Source: Nostoc sp. ATCC 43529 (GTDB taxonomy: Bacteria > Cyanobacteriota > Cyanobacteriia > Cyanobacteriales > Nostocaceae). Taken from it: 34,583 nucleotides of DNA. Below are positions 24,878 to 33,103 of this stretch, piece after piece. The notes beneath the pieces are model-generated. The model saw only the letters and a program-made list of their open reading frames with translations. It was not told where the DNA came from and searched no databases. The stretch lies in NCBI GenBank assembly GCA_003326205.1, contig LWTK01000066.1, positions 1 to 34,583 on the forward strand, written 5' to 3'. Made by a program: the position numbers and the translations under genes. Position 1 is the stretch's first letter, and every line of letters starts with the position of its first letter.

Positions 24878-25240
24878 TTAGATTCTAGTTTCTATTAAAA
24901 GTGTACCAATTGGTTCCTCAAACAAAGCTGTAAATACACTATCGCGCACTGCCAAATATAATGTTCTTTTTGATTCCAGGCGAGTGAGAACGTCACGATA
25001 CATGATAAATCCCCCAATAGCATCTTTTAGATCTGCCATTTCTGGGGGACTAATAAAACTTTTAATTTCTACAGCTATTTTTTTACTTCCTAGTTCTGCG
25101 GCTAATAGTTGTTTGGCTCCTAAATCTACATACATATCTTTTTGACCCCACTTTAAATGTAAAGGGTCATCTGTAATTATCCAACCTTCTTGAACTAAGG
25201 CATTCTTAACAGCATCATGATAAATATCTCTCGCAGGCAT
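24878..25240 (-). CDS. xisH: XisH, fdxN element excision controlling factor family
   Basis: A 120-residue protein opening MPARDIYHDAVKNALVQEGWIITDDPLHL, the usual XisH N-terminus. D39, E58 and K60 (in YVDLGAKQLLAAE...VEIKSF) have the spacing of a PD-(D/E)XK nuclease core, and E18 could be an additional acidic residue. That suggests a DNA-cleaving or DNA-binding role. xisI lies downstream on the same strand, an arrangement reminiscent of a toxin-antitoxin operon. Its cellular role outside fdxN excision is unproven. Confidence 0.92.
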   Translation of the reverse strand: MPARDIYHDAVKNALVQEGWIITDDPLHLKWGQKDMYVDLGAKQLLAAELGSKKIAVEIKSFISPPEMADLKDAIGGFIMYRDVLTRLESKRTLYLAVRDSVFTALFEEPIGTLLIETRI

Positions 25241-25464
25241 ATCAAAAGTATATTAAAAATTTTCTCTACTTGGAATGATTTACCTTTATGGTGACACTGG
25301 GTAGGAATTTATCTTTAGCAAAAATAAAGCATAATCTCACTGCTACCTCAGTCTAACTCTGTATCCACCGAGAAGCAGCAGGACTTTCATTCAGGATGTT
25401 TACGCAATCCCCTATCTGATATGTAAAATGGTCAGCGTATCTTCCTCGATCCAGGCGATCGCAC

Positions 25465-26361
25465 ATGGCCATTACAAAACGGCAATTACCGACATTTTTC
25501 CAGTTTGCTAAAAATCCCAATCTTTCCCAGAAACTCATGCTTATAGGGTTAGCCATCACCCTATTTTTCATCTTCCTAGCATTTTTCGCTCCCATATTCC
25601 AGGCTTGGGGATGGCTACAAAACCCAAAAGATTTCCTCTCGAATCCAATTCATCAGCCACCATCGGGAAAATATTGGTTTGGTACTAGTCGCTTGGGTTA
25701 TGATGTCTTCTCTCGCACGTTGTTCGGCGCTCAAGCCGCGTTGCAAGTGGTAATTTTGGCGACAGCGTTGAGTATGGTTATCGGTGTACCTTTGGGGATG
25801 CTCAGTGGTTATCTTGGCGGGAAATTGGATAAAGTGTTGCTGTTTATTATGGATAGCATCTACACTTTACCAGGGCTGTTGTTGTCTGTGACACTAGCCT
25901 TTGTAGTAGGGCGTGGGATATTGAATGCTGCGATCGCCATTAGCATTGCTTACATTCCCCAATATTACCGCGTTGTTCGTAACCACACCGTTAGCGTCAA
26001 AACTGAAGTGTTCATCGAAGCTGCTCAAGCAATGGGCGCTTCCACTTGGACTGTTCTTTCTCGATATCTATTTTTCAACGTCATTCAAAGCGTACCTGTA
26101 CTATTCACCCTCAACGCCGCCGATGCAATTTTAGTATTGGGCGGTTTGGGCTTTTTGGGGCTAGGGCTTCCAGAAGAAGTGCCAGAATGGGGATACGACT
26201 TAAAACAAGCACTGGAAGCTTTACCTACTGGCATTTGGTGGACTACTCTTTTTCCTGGTTTAACAATGACATGCATGGTAGTAGGGTTATCACTACTTGG
26301 TGAAGGGCTAAATGAATTTGTCAATCCTCGTTTGCGAAGAGAAAATAGAATCCGAAAGTAG
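25465..26361 (+). CDS. Peptide/nickel-type ABC transporter permease (DppC/OppC family)
   Basis: A 298-residue inner-membrane permease. After a cytoplasmic N-terminus there is a membrane helix at about 26-48, the DppC-type motif HQPPSGKYWFGTSRLGYDVFSRTLFGAQ, and at least five further helices. The ATPase-contact loop is EAAQAMGASTWTVLSRYLFFNVI, and it ends with GEGLNEFVNPRLR. No binding protein, DppB partner or ATPase gene lies nearby, so the rest of the transporter must be encoded elsewhere. The substrate (peptide, nickel or other) cannot be fixed. The stop codon touches a heptamer array. Confidence 0.9.
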   Translation: MAITKRQLPTFFQFAKNPNLSQKLMLIGLAITLFFIFLAFFAPIFQAWGWLQNPKDFLSNPIHQPPSGKYWFGTSRLGYDVFSRTLFGAQAALQVVILATALSMVIGVPLGMLSGYLGGKLDKVLLFIMDSIYTLPGLLLSVTLAFVVGRGILNAAIAISIAYIPQYYRVVRNHTVSVKTEVFIEAAQAMGASTWTVLSRYLFFNVIQSVPVLFTLNAADAILVLGGLGFLGLGLPEEVPEWGYDLKQALEALPTGIWWTTLFPGLTMTCMVVGLSLLGEGLNEFVNPRLRRENRIRK

Positions 26362-26402
26362 TCATTAGTTATTAGTCATTAGTCATTGGTCATTAGTCAT
26401 TT
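26361..26402. repeat. Heptamer short tandem repeat (GTCATTA)6
   Basis: Six units of GTCATTA, some with one change, start at the last base of the permease stop codon. They are the reverse complement of the units at 26733-26787. Confidence 0.9.
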
Positions 26403-26467
26403 GCAAAAGACAATTGACAACTGACAACTGATAACTGAACAAATAACAAACTAGTAGAGAGATTTGT

Positions 26468-26671
26468 GTGAAAGATAATCTGACATTGATTGCCGCCGCT
26501 ACTGGCGGGTTTATGCTTTCTGTCGCCCTTGCTGGTATCTTAAGAGGTACTCCAGTTACAGCATGGCAGGAGCGATCGAGTATTCGTACCACGACTGTTG
26601 CTGACTTACGACTCGCACCCAATAAAACAGAAAATTTAGAATATTTTCGTGCCAAGATTCTAAAACCCTGA
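26468..26671 (+). CDS. Small single-pass membrane protein, unknown
   Basis: A 67-residue protein starting with GTG, six bases after AGAGAG. Residues 5-26 (LTLIAAATGGFMLSVALAGILRG) form one hydrophobic segment; the remainder is polar and ends FRAKILKP. Codon pattern and position between two repeat arrays suggest a real gene, but I do not recognise the family. It may anchor to the membrane with its tail outside or inside; this cannot be decided. Confidence 0.55.
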   Translation: MKDNLTLIAAATGGFMLSVALAGILRGTPVTAWQERSSIRTTTVADLRLAPNKTENLEYFRAKILKP

Positions 26672-26732
26672 GGAATTGGGGAGATGAGGGAGATGAGGAC
26701 GCGGGGACGCGGGGAATAATCAATGCCCAATA

Positions 26733-26787
26733 ACTAATGACTAATGACTAATGACTAATGACTAATGACTAATGACTAATGACTAAG
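26733..26787. repeat. Heptamer short tandem repeat (ACTAATG)7 running into the ROK gene
   Basis: Seven perfect ACTAATG units (26733-26781) plus a partial eighth. The ATG of the last perfect unit is the start codon of the following gene, and codons 2-3 are also repeat-derived. Confidence 0.95.
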
Positions 26788-27672
26788 AACGTAATTGGCA
26801 TTGATGTGGGGGGAACAGCAATTAAGCTGGGACGTTTTACAACTGATGGTACTTGCCTGCAATCTTTGGCTTTGGCGGCTCCACAACCAACAACGCCGGA
26901 GGCTGTGTTAGCAGTATTGGTAGATGCGATCGCTCAAATCGATCCAGATAATCAAAGTGTTGCTATTGGTGTAGGAACTCCTGGCCCTGCCGATGCGGCG
27001 GCGCGGATTGCGAAAATTGCCATTAACTTACCTGGATGGATTGATGTGCCTTTAGCAGACTGGCTGGAAACTAAAACTGGCAAACCAACTGTAATTGGTA
27101 ATGATGCTAACTGCGCTCTTTTGGGAGAAGCTTGGTTGGGAGCCGGTCGCCAGTTTCAAAATTTGATTCTTTTAACTTTGGGGACTGGAGTTGGTGGCGC
27201 AATTATCCTCAATGGCAAATTGTTTGTTGGACATCAGGGAGCTGCTGGAGAACTTGGCTTAATTTCATTCAACCCTGACGGGCCAATGTGCAATAGCGGC
27301 AATCAAGGCTCTTTGGAACAATATGCTTCTGCTACTGCCATTCGTCGCCGTACTCTCAAGGAACCCATCGAATTGGGCGTTCTTGCCCAACAAGGAGATA
27401 CCGAAGCATTGACTTTTTGGCAAGAATATGGTAGGTGTTTGGGTGTTGGACTGACAACTTTGGTTTACGTGCTGACACCAGAAGCGATCGTTATAGGTGG
27501 CGGTATCAGTGGTAGCTTTGAGTTTTTCTTTCCAGCGGTAAAGGCAGAAATTGAGAAGCGAGTGCAGCCTTTATCGCGAGAGGGTTTACAGATTTTGCCA
27601 GCGCAGTTAGGAAAATTTGCTGGAATGGTGGGTGCAGCAAAGTTGGCATGGCAAAAGTATTCGGAATTTTAA
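26779..27672 (+). CDS. ROK-family sugar kinase, glucokinase-like
   Basis: A 297-residue ROK kinase. Phosphate loop IGIDVGGTAIKLGRF, GVGTPGP, catalytic D109 in GNDANCALLGE, second phosphate loop LTLGTGVGGAII, and GAAGELG. It probably phosphorylates glucose or a related sugar with ATP. The usual ROK zinc site (His in GExGH, CxCGxxGCxE) is altered here: Leu161 in place of His, and C171-N-S173-G-N-Q-G-S178, so two of three Cys are Ser. Thus it probably does not bind zinc there. The start lies in a heptamer array and has no ribosome-binding site. Confidence 0.9.
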   Translation: MTKNVIGIDVGGTAIKLGRFTTDGTCLQSLALAAPQPTTPEAVLAVLVDAIAQIDPDNQSVAIGVGTPGPADAAARIAKIAINLPGWIDVPLADWLETKTGKPTVIGNDANCALLGEAWLGAGRQFQNLILLTLGTGVGGAIILNGKLFVGHQGAAGELGLISFNPDGPMCNSGNQGSLEQYASATAIRRRTLKEPIELGVLAQQGDTEALTFWQEYGRCLGVGLTTLVYVLTPEAIVIGGGISGSFEFFFPAVKAEIEKRVQPLSREGLQILPAQLGKFAGMVGAAKLAWQKYSEF

Positions 27673-27910
27673 TTTTAGTTTTTTGTGCCTATTATTTTAT
27701 TATTTGCCATCAACTTATAGGTGGCTTAAGGCGAAAGTGGGCTAATAACCTTTGAATAATTTTACTGAAGCTTTATAAGCTTTAAAAGCTTTTAAAACGG
27801 TTATATCTTATCAATTTTTGATTGATTGACCTCAATGGTGACCTGTTTGCTGTTTATAAAGACAGGGTAGGCTATATTTCGGCTTGATTTTTGTTTAAGT
27901 CCCGTTAATA

Positions 27911-28333
27911 CTAAGACAAAAAATATCCTGTTGCTTTCTCAACATATTTCACGACTTTTTCATAGGATTCAGGATTACTCACAGGGTTAATGATGATGGG
28001 AATAGTCCCATCTGGTAGCCAAAAAGTTATCCTACCGTTTGATTCGTGACAAAAAGAACTAACGCAGTCGAGGTTAATTACATATTCATTTTTTTCGTAA
28101 AGAATTTTCACCCAGTAGGCATGATTTAATTTCAATTCGGTAACGCACTCTATATAATCGAGAACCTTTTGATAGTCTTCGAGATTATTTTGGGGGTTAA
28201 TCACTATGGGAATGGCACTATCAGGCAACCAAAAAGTAACCCTGCCATTTCTTTCATAACAAAAAGCATGGACACGCTCAAAATTTACTACATATTCTTT
28301 CCTCTCGTAAAGGATTTTCACCCAGTACGTCAC
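27911..28333 (-). CDS. Unrecognised protein of two tandem 70-residue repeats
   Basis: The 140-residue product is an internal duplication: residues 3-68 (YWVKILYERKEYVVNFERVHAFC... FWLPDSAIPIVINP) match residues 73-138 (YWVKILYEKNEYVINLDCVSSFC... FWLPDGTIPIIINP) at about two of three positions. Each half looks like a beta-rich unit followed by one helix (DYQKVLDYIE / SYEKVVKYVE). The start is GTG with GAGGAG five bases before it. I do not recognise the family. There is no signal peptide, membrane segment or catalytic motif; a binding or scaffold role is possible but unproven. Confidence 0.75.
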   Translation of the reverse strand: MTYWVKILYERKEYVVNFERVHAFCYERNGRVTFWLPDSAIPIVINPQNNLEDYQKVLDYIECVTELKLNHAYWVKILYEKNEYVINLDCVSSFCHESNGRITFWLPDGTIPIIINPVSNPESYEKVVKYVEKATGYFLS

Positions 28334-28418
28334 AACATCTCCTCAAGTCCAAAATTTACGAATGATGCACCCTATATGCCAAATGTACCCAAGCCCTAAG
28401 TTAATGTTGCTATGCGGT

Positions 28419-28493
28419 AATTCAAAATTAAAAAAATTAATTTTGAATTATGAATTATGAATCATAAATTATGAATTATGAATTATGAATTGT
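28419..28493. repeat. Perfect AT-rich inverted repeat plus GAATTAT heptamers
   Basis: AATTCAAAATTAA (28419-28431) and TTAATTTTGAATT (28437-28449) are exact complements around AAAAA. Seven GAATTAT-type heptamers follow (28445-28493), ending on the first base of the pyrG stop codon. The hairpin may end pyrG transcription, although no T run follows on that strand. Confidence 0.8.
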
Positions 28494-30124
28494 TATGACA
28501 CCTCCAATGGTGTTGGTGTACCAGAAGTTGACAGAGAAATCGCCGCTTGAATGAACCCTTTAAATAAGGGGTGAGGGGCACTGGGGCGGGATTGAAATTC
28601 TGGATGAAATTGGCAAGCAAGAAAGAATGGATGCTTGGGTAATTCCACAATTTCAACTAAACGTCCATCAGGAGAAGTACCACTAATCACATAGCCAGAC
28701 TTTAGCAACAAATCGCGGTAAGCATTGTTGAATTCATAGCGATGTCGATGTCGTTCATAAATTACATCTTCTTGATAGAGTTTAAAAGCGAGAGTATCAG
28801 GGAGAACACGACAAGGATATAGTCCCAAGCGCATTGTACCCCCTAAATCAACAACTTCCTGCTGTTCTGGCAATAAATTAATTACCGGGTGAGTTGTATA
28901 GGCGTCAAATTCAGCACTATTGGCGTCTGTTAATCCCCCTACGTTTCTCGCCCATTCAATCACAGAACATTGCATTCCCAGGCATAAACCTAAGAAGGGA
29001 ATTTGGCGATTCCGAGCATATTTAATCGCAGCAATTTTGCCATCTACTCCCCTGAGTCCAAAACCTCCTGGGACAACTATGCCGTCTACACCTTCAAGGT
29101 GGGTTTCGGCTGGTTCAGTTTCCAAAATTTCTGAGTTCACCCAACGCAGGCGTAATTTGCCATAGGTCGAAATTGCAGCATGATTAAGTGCTTCAACTAC
29201 AGATAAGTAAGCATCACTTAACTGCACATATTTACCGACAATGGCAATTTCTACTTCGTGTTTGGGACTATGTAAGCGTTTTACCAGTGTTTGCCACTGG
29301 GTTAAATCTGGCGTGCGCTGTTCCATTTGCAGCAAGTCCAGCACTTGTTCTGCTAGTCCTTCCCACTCTAGATTTAGCGGTACTTCATAGATACTTTTGG
29401 CATCTTGGGAGGTGATGACACATTCTTCTGGCACATCACAAAATCCCGACAATTTTTGCTTTAATTTTGTGGGTAGGGGGCGATCGCTCCGACAAACTAA
29501 AATATCTGGTTGAATACCAATAGATCTCAGTTCTTTGACTGAATGCTGTGTTGGCTTCGTTTTCATCTCACCAGCAGAAGCAATCCACGGCACCAGCGTC
29601 ACGTGCATGTACAAAACATTCTGCCGTCCCACCTCTTTGCGGAACTGACGAATTGCTTCTAAAAACGGCAGCGATTCAATATCTCCCACCGTACCGCCGA
29701 TTTCTGTAATCACTACAGATGGATTTGTACTTTTAGCAACTCGCAAAATTCGTTCTTTAATCTCATTGGTGATGTGGGGAATCACCTGTACTGTGCCACC
29801 TTCATAGTCTCCGCGTCGTTCTTTATTGATGACTGCTTGGTAAATTGAGCCAGTAGTCACGCTGTTTAATCGCGACATCGAAGTATCAGTAAAGCGTTCG
29901 TAATGTCCCAAGTCTAAATCCGTCTCGGCGCCGTCTTGGGTAACGAACACTTCGCCATGTTGAAACGGACTCATCGTCCCAGGATCTATATTGATATAAG
30001 GGTCGAGTTTGAGAATCGACACTGAATATTCCCGCGACTTGAGCAAACGCCCTAAACTTGCTGCTACAATGCCTTTGCCAATACTAGAGACTACGCCTCC
30101 AGTTACAAAGATAAACTTAGTCAT
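28493..30124 (-). CDS. pyrG: CTP synthase
   Basis: Makes CTP from UTP, glutamine and ATP. The N-terminal synthase domain (1 to about 270) starts TKFIFVTGGVVSSIGKGI and has LKLDPYINIDPGTMSPFQHG and DGAETDLDLGHYERF. The C-terminal glutaminase (about 290-540) has FLGLCLGMQ with the nucleophilic Cys and FHPEFQSRP with the His-Glu pair. Both halves are intact. The ATG at 30124 is chosen because the family begins MTKF; the frame extends seven codons further without conservation. It is divergent from the amidase gene with an 85-base gap. Confidence 0.97.
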   Translation of the reverse strand: MTKFIFVTGGVVSSIGKGIVAASLGRLLKSREYSVSILKLDPYINIDPGTMSPFQHGEVFVTQDGAETDLDLGHYERFTDTSMSRLNSVTTGSIYQAVINKERRGDYEGGTVQVIPHITNEIKERILRVAKSTNPSVVITEIGGTVGDIESLPFLEAIRQFRKEVGRQNVLYMHVTLVPWIASAGEMKTKPTQHSVKELRSIGIQPDILVCRSDRPLPTKLKQKLSGFCDVPEECVITSQDAKSIYEVPLNLEWEGLAEQVLDLLQMEQRTPDLTQWQTLVKRLHSPKHEVEIAIVGKYVQLSDAYLSVVEALNHAAISTYGKLRLRWVNSEILETEPAETHLEGVDGIVVPGGFGLRGVDGKIAAIKYARNRQIPFLGLCLGMQCSVIEWARNVGGLTDANSAEFDAYTTHPVINLLPEQQEVVDLGGTMRLGLYPCRVLPDTLAFKLYQEDVIYERHRHRYEFNNAYRDLLLKSGYVISGTSPDGRLVEIVELPKHPFFLACQFHPEFQSRPSAPHPLFKGFIQAAISLSTSGTPTPLEVS

Positions 30125-30209
30125 AGTAGTTTGAATTTCTAACAACTTCTAAAAATACATCCCGTCATTGTGCCATAGTGACTGTGGTCAAATCTTCCGC
30201 ACTCTTGCT

Positions 30210-31964
30210 GTGAAAAAACTCTTAGGATTAGTAATATTAGGCTGTATTCTCACCTCCTCCCTAGCCTTGGCAGAGCCATCTCTTCTAATCGTTTTTCCTC
30301 AGACAAACCACCAAACAACTGCCCAAAAAATCTTTTTTCTGGGCACAGCACCTGCCGATGGACAAGTTTCGATCAATGGTAAGCCAATTAGCCGCAGCAA
30401 AGCTGGTCATTTTTCTCCGAGTTTACCTTTGCAGTTAGGAGAGAATCTGTTTACTGTGCGTCACCGCAATCGAGAACTCCAGATTAAGGTGACAAGGCTT
30501 GCCACTATGCCTGAACTTCCACAGGGGTTGGCCTTTGCAAAAGATTCCCTCACTCCGGCAGCTGACATTGCCAGACTACCGGGAGAACTTATTTGTTTTA
30601 GCGCGATCGCACCCCCGAACGCCAGTGTATCTGTCCACCTGGCTAATCAAACTGTTGCTCTTTTGCCCCAACCACAGCAAGCCCAACTACCAACTAATTT
30701 GGCAGCTTTGACGGGGCAAAATCAGCCTCATGGCCAGTCTAGCGTAGGCAGCTATAAAGGTTGCACCACAGCGACAACTCCTGGTGATTTGGGACAACCC
30801 CAGTTTCAGCTGACGCTCAACGGCAAGACAATAACTCAACCAGGAAATGGCAAAATTCAAATCCTTTCCAAAACAGAGTTACCAGTTGCTGAGGTGACGG
30901 TAGACGCAGGTGTAGCACGCACTGGCCCCAGTACCGATTATTCTCGACTTACACCACTGCCCAAAGGCACACGAGCAACGGTTACAGGTAAGGAAGGTGA
31001 ATGGTTGCGCCTAGACTATGGAGCTTGGATTAATAGTCAGGAAACCCGCACTTTACCCGGTGCAGTTCCGCCACAAACAATAATTCGCAGTGTCGGATAC
31101 CGTCAACTCCCTGGTGTCACAGAGATGGTTTTCCCCTTACAAGTCCCCGTACCTGTGAGCGTGCAACAGAGCGATCGCGCTTTTACTCTCACTCTCTACA
31201 ATACTACTGCCCAGACGGACATTATTCGCCTGGATGATGACCCCCTAATTTCTCGCCTAGATTGGCAGCAGGAGACACCAGAACGAGTAAAATACACCTT
31301 TAACCTCAAAAAAGCTCAACAGTGGGGATATAAGCTGAGATACGACGGTACAACCCTGGTTTTGGCTTTGCGTCATCCGCCTAAAATTGGGAACACAAGA
31401 CGACAGCCTTTAGCTAATCTCAAGATTGTACTAGATCCAGGGCATGGAGGTAAAGAATCTGGTGCCAGTGGGCCAACTGGATATTTAGAAAAAGATGTCA
31501 ATTTGGTGGTATCAAAGTTGTTACGGGATGAGTTGGTGAAGCGAGGAGCAACGGTGGTGATGACGCGGGAGGACGACAAGGAAGTTTCTTTGGTAGAACG
31601 TCAAGCAATTATTAGTAGGGAAGAACCAGCGATCGCTTTTTCCGTACATTACAATTCTCTACCCGATAATGGCGATGCCGAAAATACCAAGGGTGTTGGT
31701 ACTTTCTGGTATCACCCCCAAGCTCATAACCTAGCTGTGTTTATGCAGAAACATCTAGTTAAACAATTAAACAGACCTTCCTATGGTGTGTTTTGGAATA
31801 ACCTAGCGCTGACACGTCCTCACGCTGCGCCATCGGTGTTGTTGGAATTGGGTTTTATGAGCAATCCCAATGAGTTTGAGTGGGTGGTGAACCCAGAGGA
31901 ACAGAAGAAACTAGCAAACGCGATCGCTCAAGGAATTACTGAGTGGTTTAGGAGTGTGAGATAA
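30210..31964 (+). CDS. N-acetylmuramoyl-L-alanine amidase, AmiC-like
   Basis: A periplasmic enzyme that cleaves the amide between peptidoglycan glycan and stem peptide. The GTG at 30210 gives a clean signal peptide (MKKLLGLVILGCILTSSLALA); the frame upstream lacks one, so 584 residues are preferred. After an N-terminal beta-rich part there is an SH3-like segment (VARTGPSTDYSRL... GEWLRLDYGAWI), an AMIN-like region (about 290-390) and Amidase_3 (about 405-580), with zinc ligands H412 in DPGHGG and H480 in SVHYN, the intervening acidic ligand in YLEKDVN, and catalytic E546 in LLELGFMSN. In heterocyst formers such enzymes open septal nanopores; that role is only a possibility here. Confidence 0.93.
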   Translation: MKKLLGLVILGCILTSSLALAEPSLLIVFPQTNHQTTAQKIFFLGTAPADGQVSINGKPISRSKAGHFSPSLPLQLGENLFTVRHRNRELQIKVTRLATMPELPQGLAFAKDSLTPAADIARLPGELICFSAIAPPNASVSVHLANQTVALLPQPQQAQLPTNLAALTGQNQPHGQSSVGSYKGCTTATTPGDLGQPQFQLTLNGKTITQPGNGKIQILSKTELPVAEVTVDAGVARTGPSTDYSRLTPLPKGTRATVTGKEGEWLRLDYGAWINSQETRTLPGAVPPQTIIRSVGYRQLPGVTEMVFPLQVPVPVSVQQSDRAFTLTLYNTTAQTDIIRLDDDPLISRLDWQQETPERVKYTFNLKKAQQWGYKLRYDGTTLVLALRHPPKIGNTRRQPLANLKIVLDPGHGGKESGASGPTGYLEKDVNLVVSKLLRDELVKRGATVVMTREDDKEVSLVERQAIISREEPAIAFSVHYNSLPDNGDAENTKGVGTFWYHPQAHNLAVFMQKHLVKQLNRPSYGVFWNNLALTRPHAAPSVLLELGFMSNPNEFEWVVNPEEQKKLANAIAQGITEWFRSVR

Positions 31965-32143
31965 ATTTGGATAACTAGGTTTTACCCTGATTGTATTTGG
32001 TGGAGTGCGATTAGCTAGTTTCTGCTCAATGTTGTGATCGGTCTTTGTTCAAGCTTTTTGACTTTTATAGTGTATTGTCAAAACGATTCCTACTGTAGCA
32101 ATCAAGTAAAATGAAATTTTCAGTTGTTCCTGCGAGGTGTCCG

Positions 32144-32554
32144 ATGACTATCTTTGAGCGCCGCCGTCAACTTCAACAAAAGATTGCTCAACTTCCAGAT
32201 GACCAATTGACTCAAGTTGAGCAATACATAGCATTTCTTGTTTTTCAGAAAACAATTCCATCTCAATCAGAAGTGACCAAATCACCTTCCACTGGGGCTT
32301 CGATTCTGGCATCTTTAGAGCAAGCACACACTCCGCCCGATTTTCCTTTGGAGGATGAGACTCTAGCAGAACCACCTGAAGATTTTGCTGCTAAGATCGC
32401 TGAAATAAAACAACTTGGCGATCGTTCTCAATCAGTTATCCGACGAGGTTCTACAGGTCAAAATTTGCTCAAATTTGCTGGTACTTGGCATGGAGACGAT
32501 CTAGAGGAGTGCCTAGCATTTCTTGATGCAACTCGCTCAAAAGCGAAGTTTTAA
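32144..32554 (+). CDS. Probable antitoxin of a VapBC-like pair
   Basis: A 136-residue acidic protein. The N-terminus (RRQLQQKIAQLPDDQLTQVEQYIAFLVFQ) resembles DUF2281-type antitoxins. The C-terminus (LLKFAGTWHGDDLEECLAF and TRSKAKF) resembles the toxin-wrapping tail of cyanobacterial VapC antitoxins. A proline-rich linker lies between. The ATG at 32144 is preferred because GAGG lies six bases before it; another ATG 11 codons upstream lacks one. It precedes the PIN toxin by 11 bases. There is no typical AbrB or ribbon-helix-helix DNA-binding domain. Confidence 0.75.
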   Translation: MTIFERRRQLQQKIAQLPDDQLTQVEQYIAFLVFQKTIPSQSEVTKSPSTGASILASLEQAHTPPDFPLEDETLAEPPEDFAAKIAEIKQLGDRSQSVIRRGSTGQNLLKFAGTWHGDDLEECLAFLDATRSKAKF

Positions 32555-32565
32555 GCCAATAATTT

Positions 32566-33009
32566 ATGTATTTGCTGGATACCAATCACTGTAGTTATCT
32601 TATTAACAACAATCCTCAAGTTGTTGCAACTGCTCAAAGGTATGCTCAAGATCCTTTTGGGATTAGCATCATTAGCTATGGTGAGTTGCTCTACATGACA
32701 GAAAAATCAGAGCGTCGAGAGATGAATTTACAAGTGGTTCAAGCATTCTTGGCAGAGATTGATATCTATCTGATCGACAAAGAAATAGCAGAGATATACA
32801 GTCAACTGAAGAACCGCATTTTTCGTCAATTTGCCCCAAAAGAAAAAAACAAACGCCGCAGTATCCGCATTCAGAATCTCGGTTTTGATGATAACGATCT
32901 ATGTATTGCCGCAACAGCAATTTATCATAATATTACTCTCGTCTCTGCTGACAGCGACTTCACTAGGATTCAGCAAGTTTACAGCTTTTCAGTTGAATCC
33001 TGGATTTAA
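32566..33009 (+). CDS. vapC: PIN-domain toxin, VapC family
   Basis: A 147-residue PIN-domain ribonuclease. Expected acidic residues are present: D5 (LLDTN), E40 (YGELLY), D108/D111 (DDNDLCIAATA) and D129/D131 (SADSDF). A basic stretch at 92-101 (KEKNKRRSIR) precedes the third acidic group and is common in cyanobacterial VapC proteins. VapC toxins cut tRNA or rRNA when free from antitoxin. The putative antitoxin is immediately upstream, so translation is probably coupled. The gene is convergent with the ParM-like gene, with a terminator between. Confidence 0.9.
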   Translation: MYLLDTNHCSYLINNNPQVVATAQRYAQDPFGISIISYGELLYMTEKSERREMNLQVVQAFLAEIDIYLIDKEIAEIYSQLKNRIFRQFAPKEKNKRRSIRIQNLGFDDNDLCIAATAIYHNITLVSADSDFTRIQQVYSFSVESWI

Positions 33010-33056
33010 TTGGCTGAAAAATTTGATTACTTATCAACCTTTTCAATTACTAAAAA

Positions 33057-33093
33057 TTATCTTTGCTTTTGATTTTTCTCAAAGCAAAGATAA
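33057..33093 (-). terminator. Rho-independent terminator of the ParM-like gene
   Basis: Perfect 13-bp inverted repeat TTATCTTTGCTTT / AAAGCAAAGATAA with an 11-base loop. Read on the minus strand the stem is followed by TTTTT, a proper intrinsic terminator, 10 bases after the stop of the ParM-like gene. It may also stop vapC transcripts. Confidence 0.88.
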
Positions 33094-33103
33094 ATTCTAT
33101 CAT

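Noticed and set aside
24502..25240. Presence of an fdxN-type excision element because of xisH/xisI
   Set aside because: No site-specific recombinase, nif gene fragment or element ends are visible in the window.
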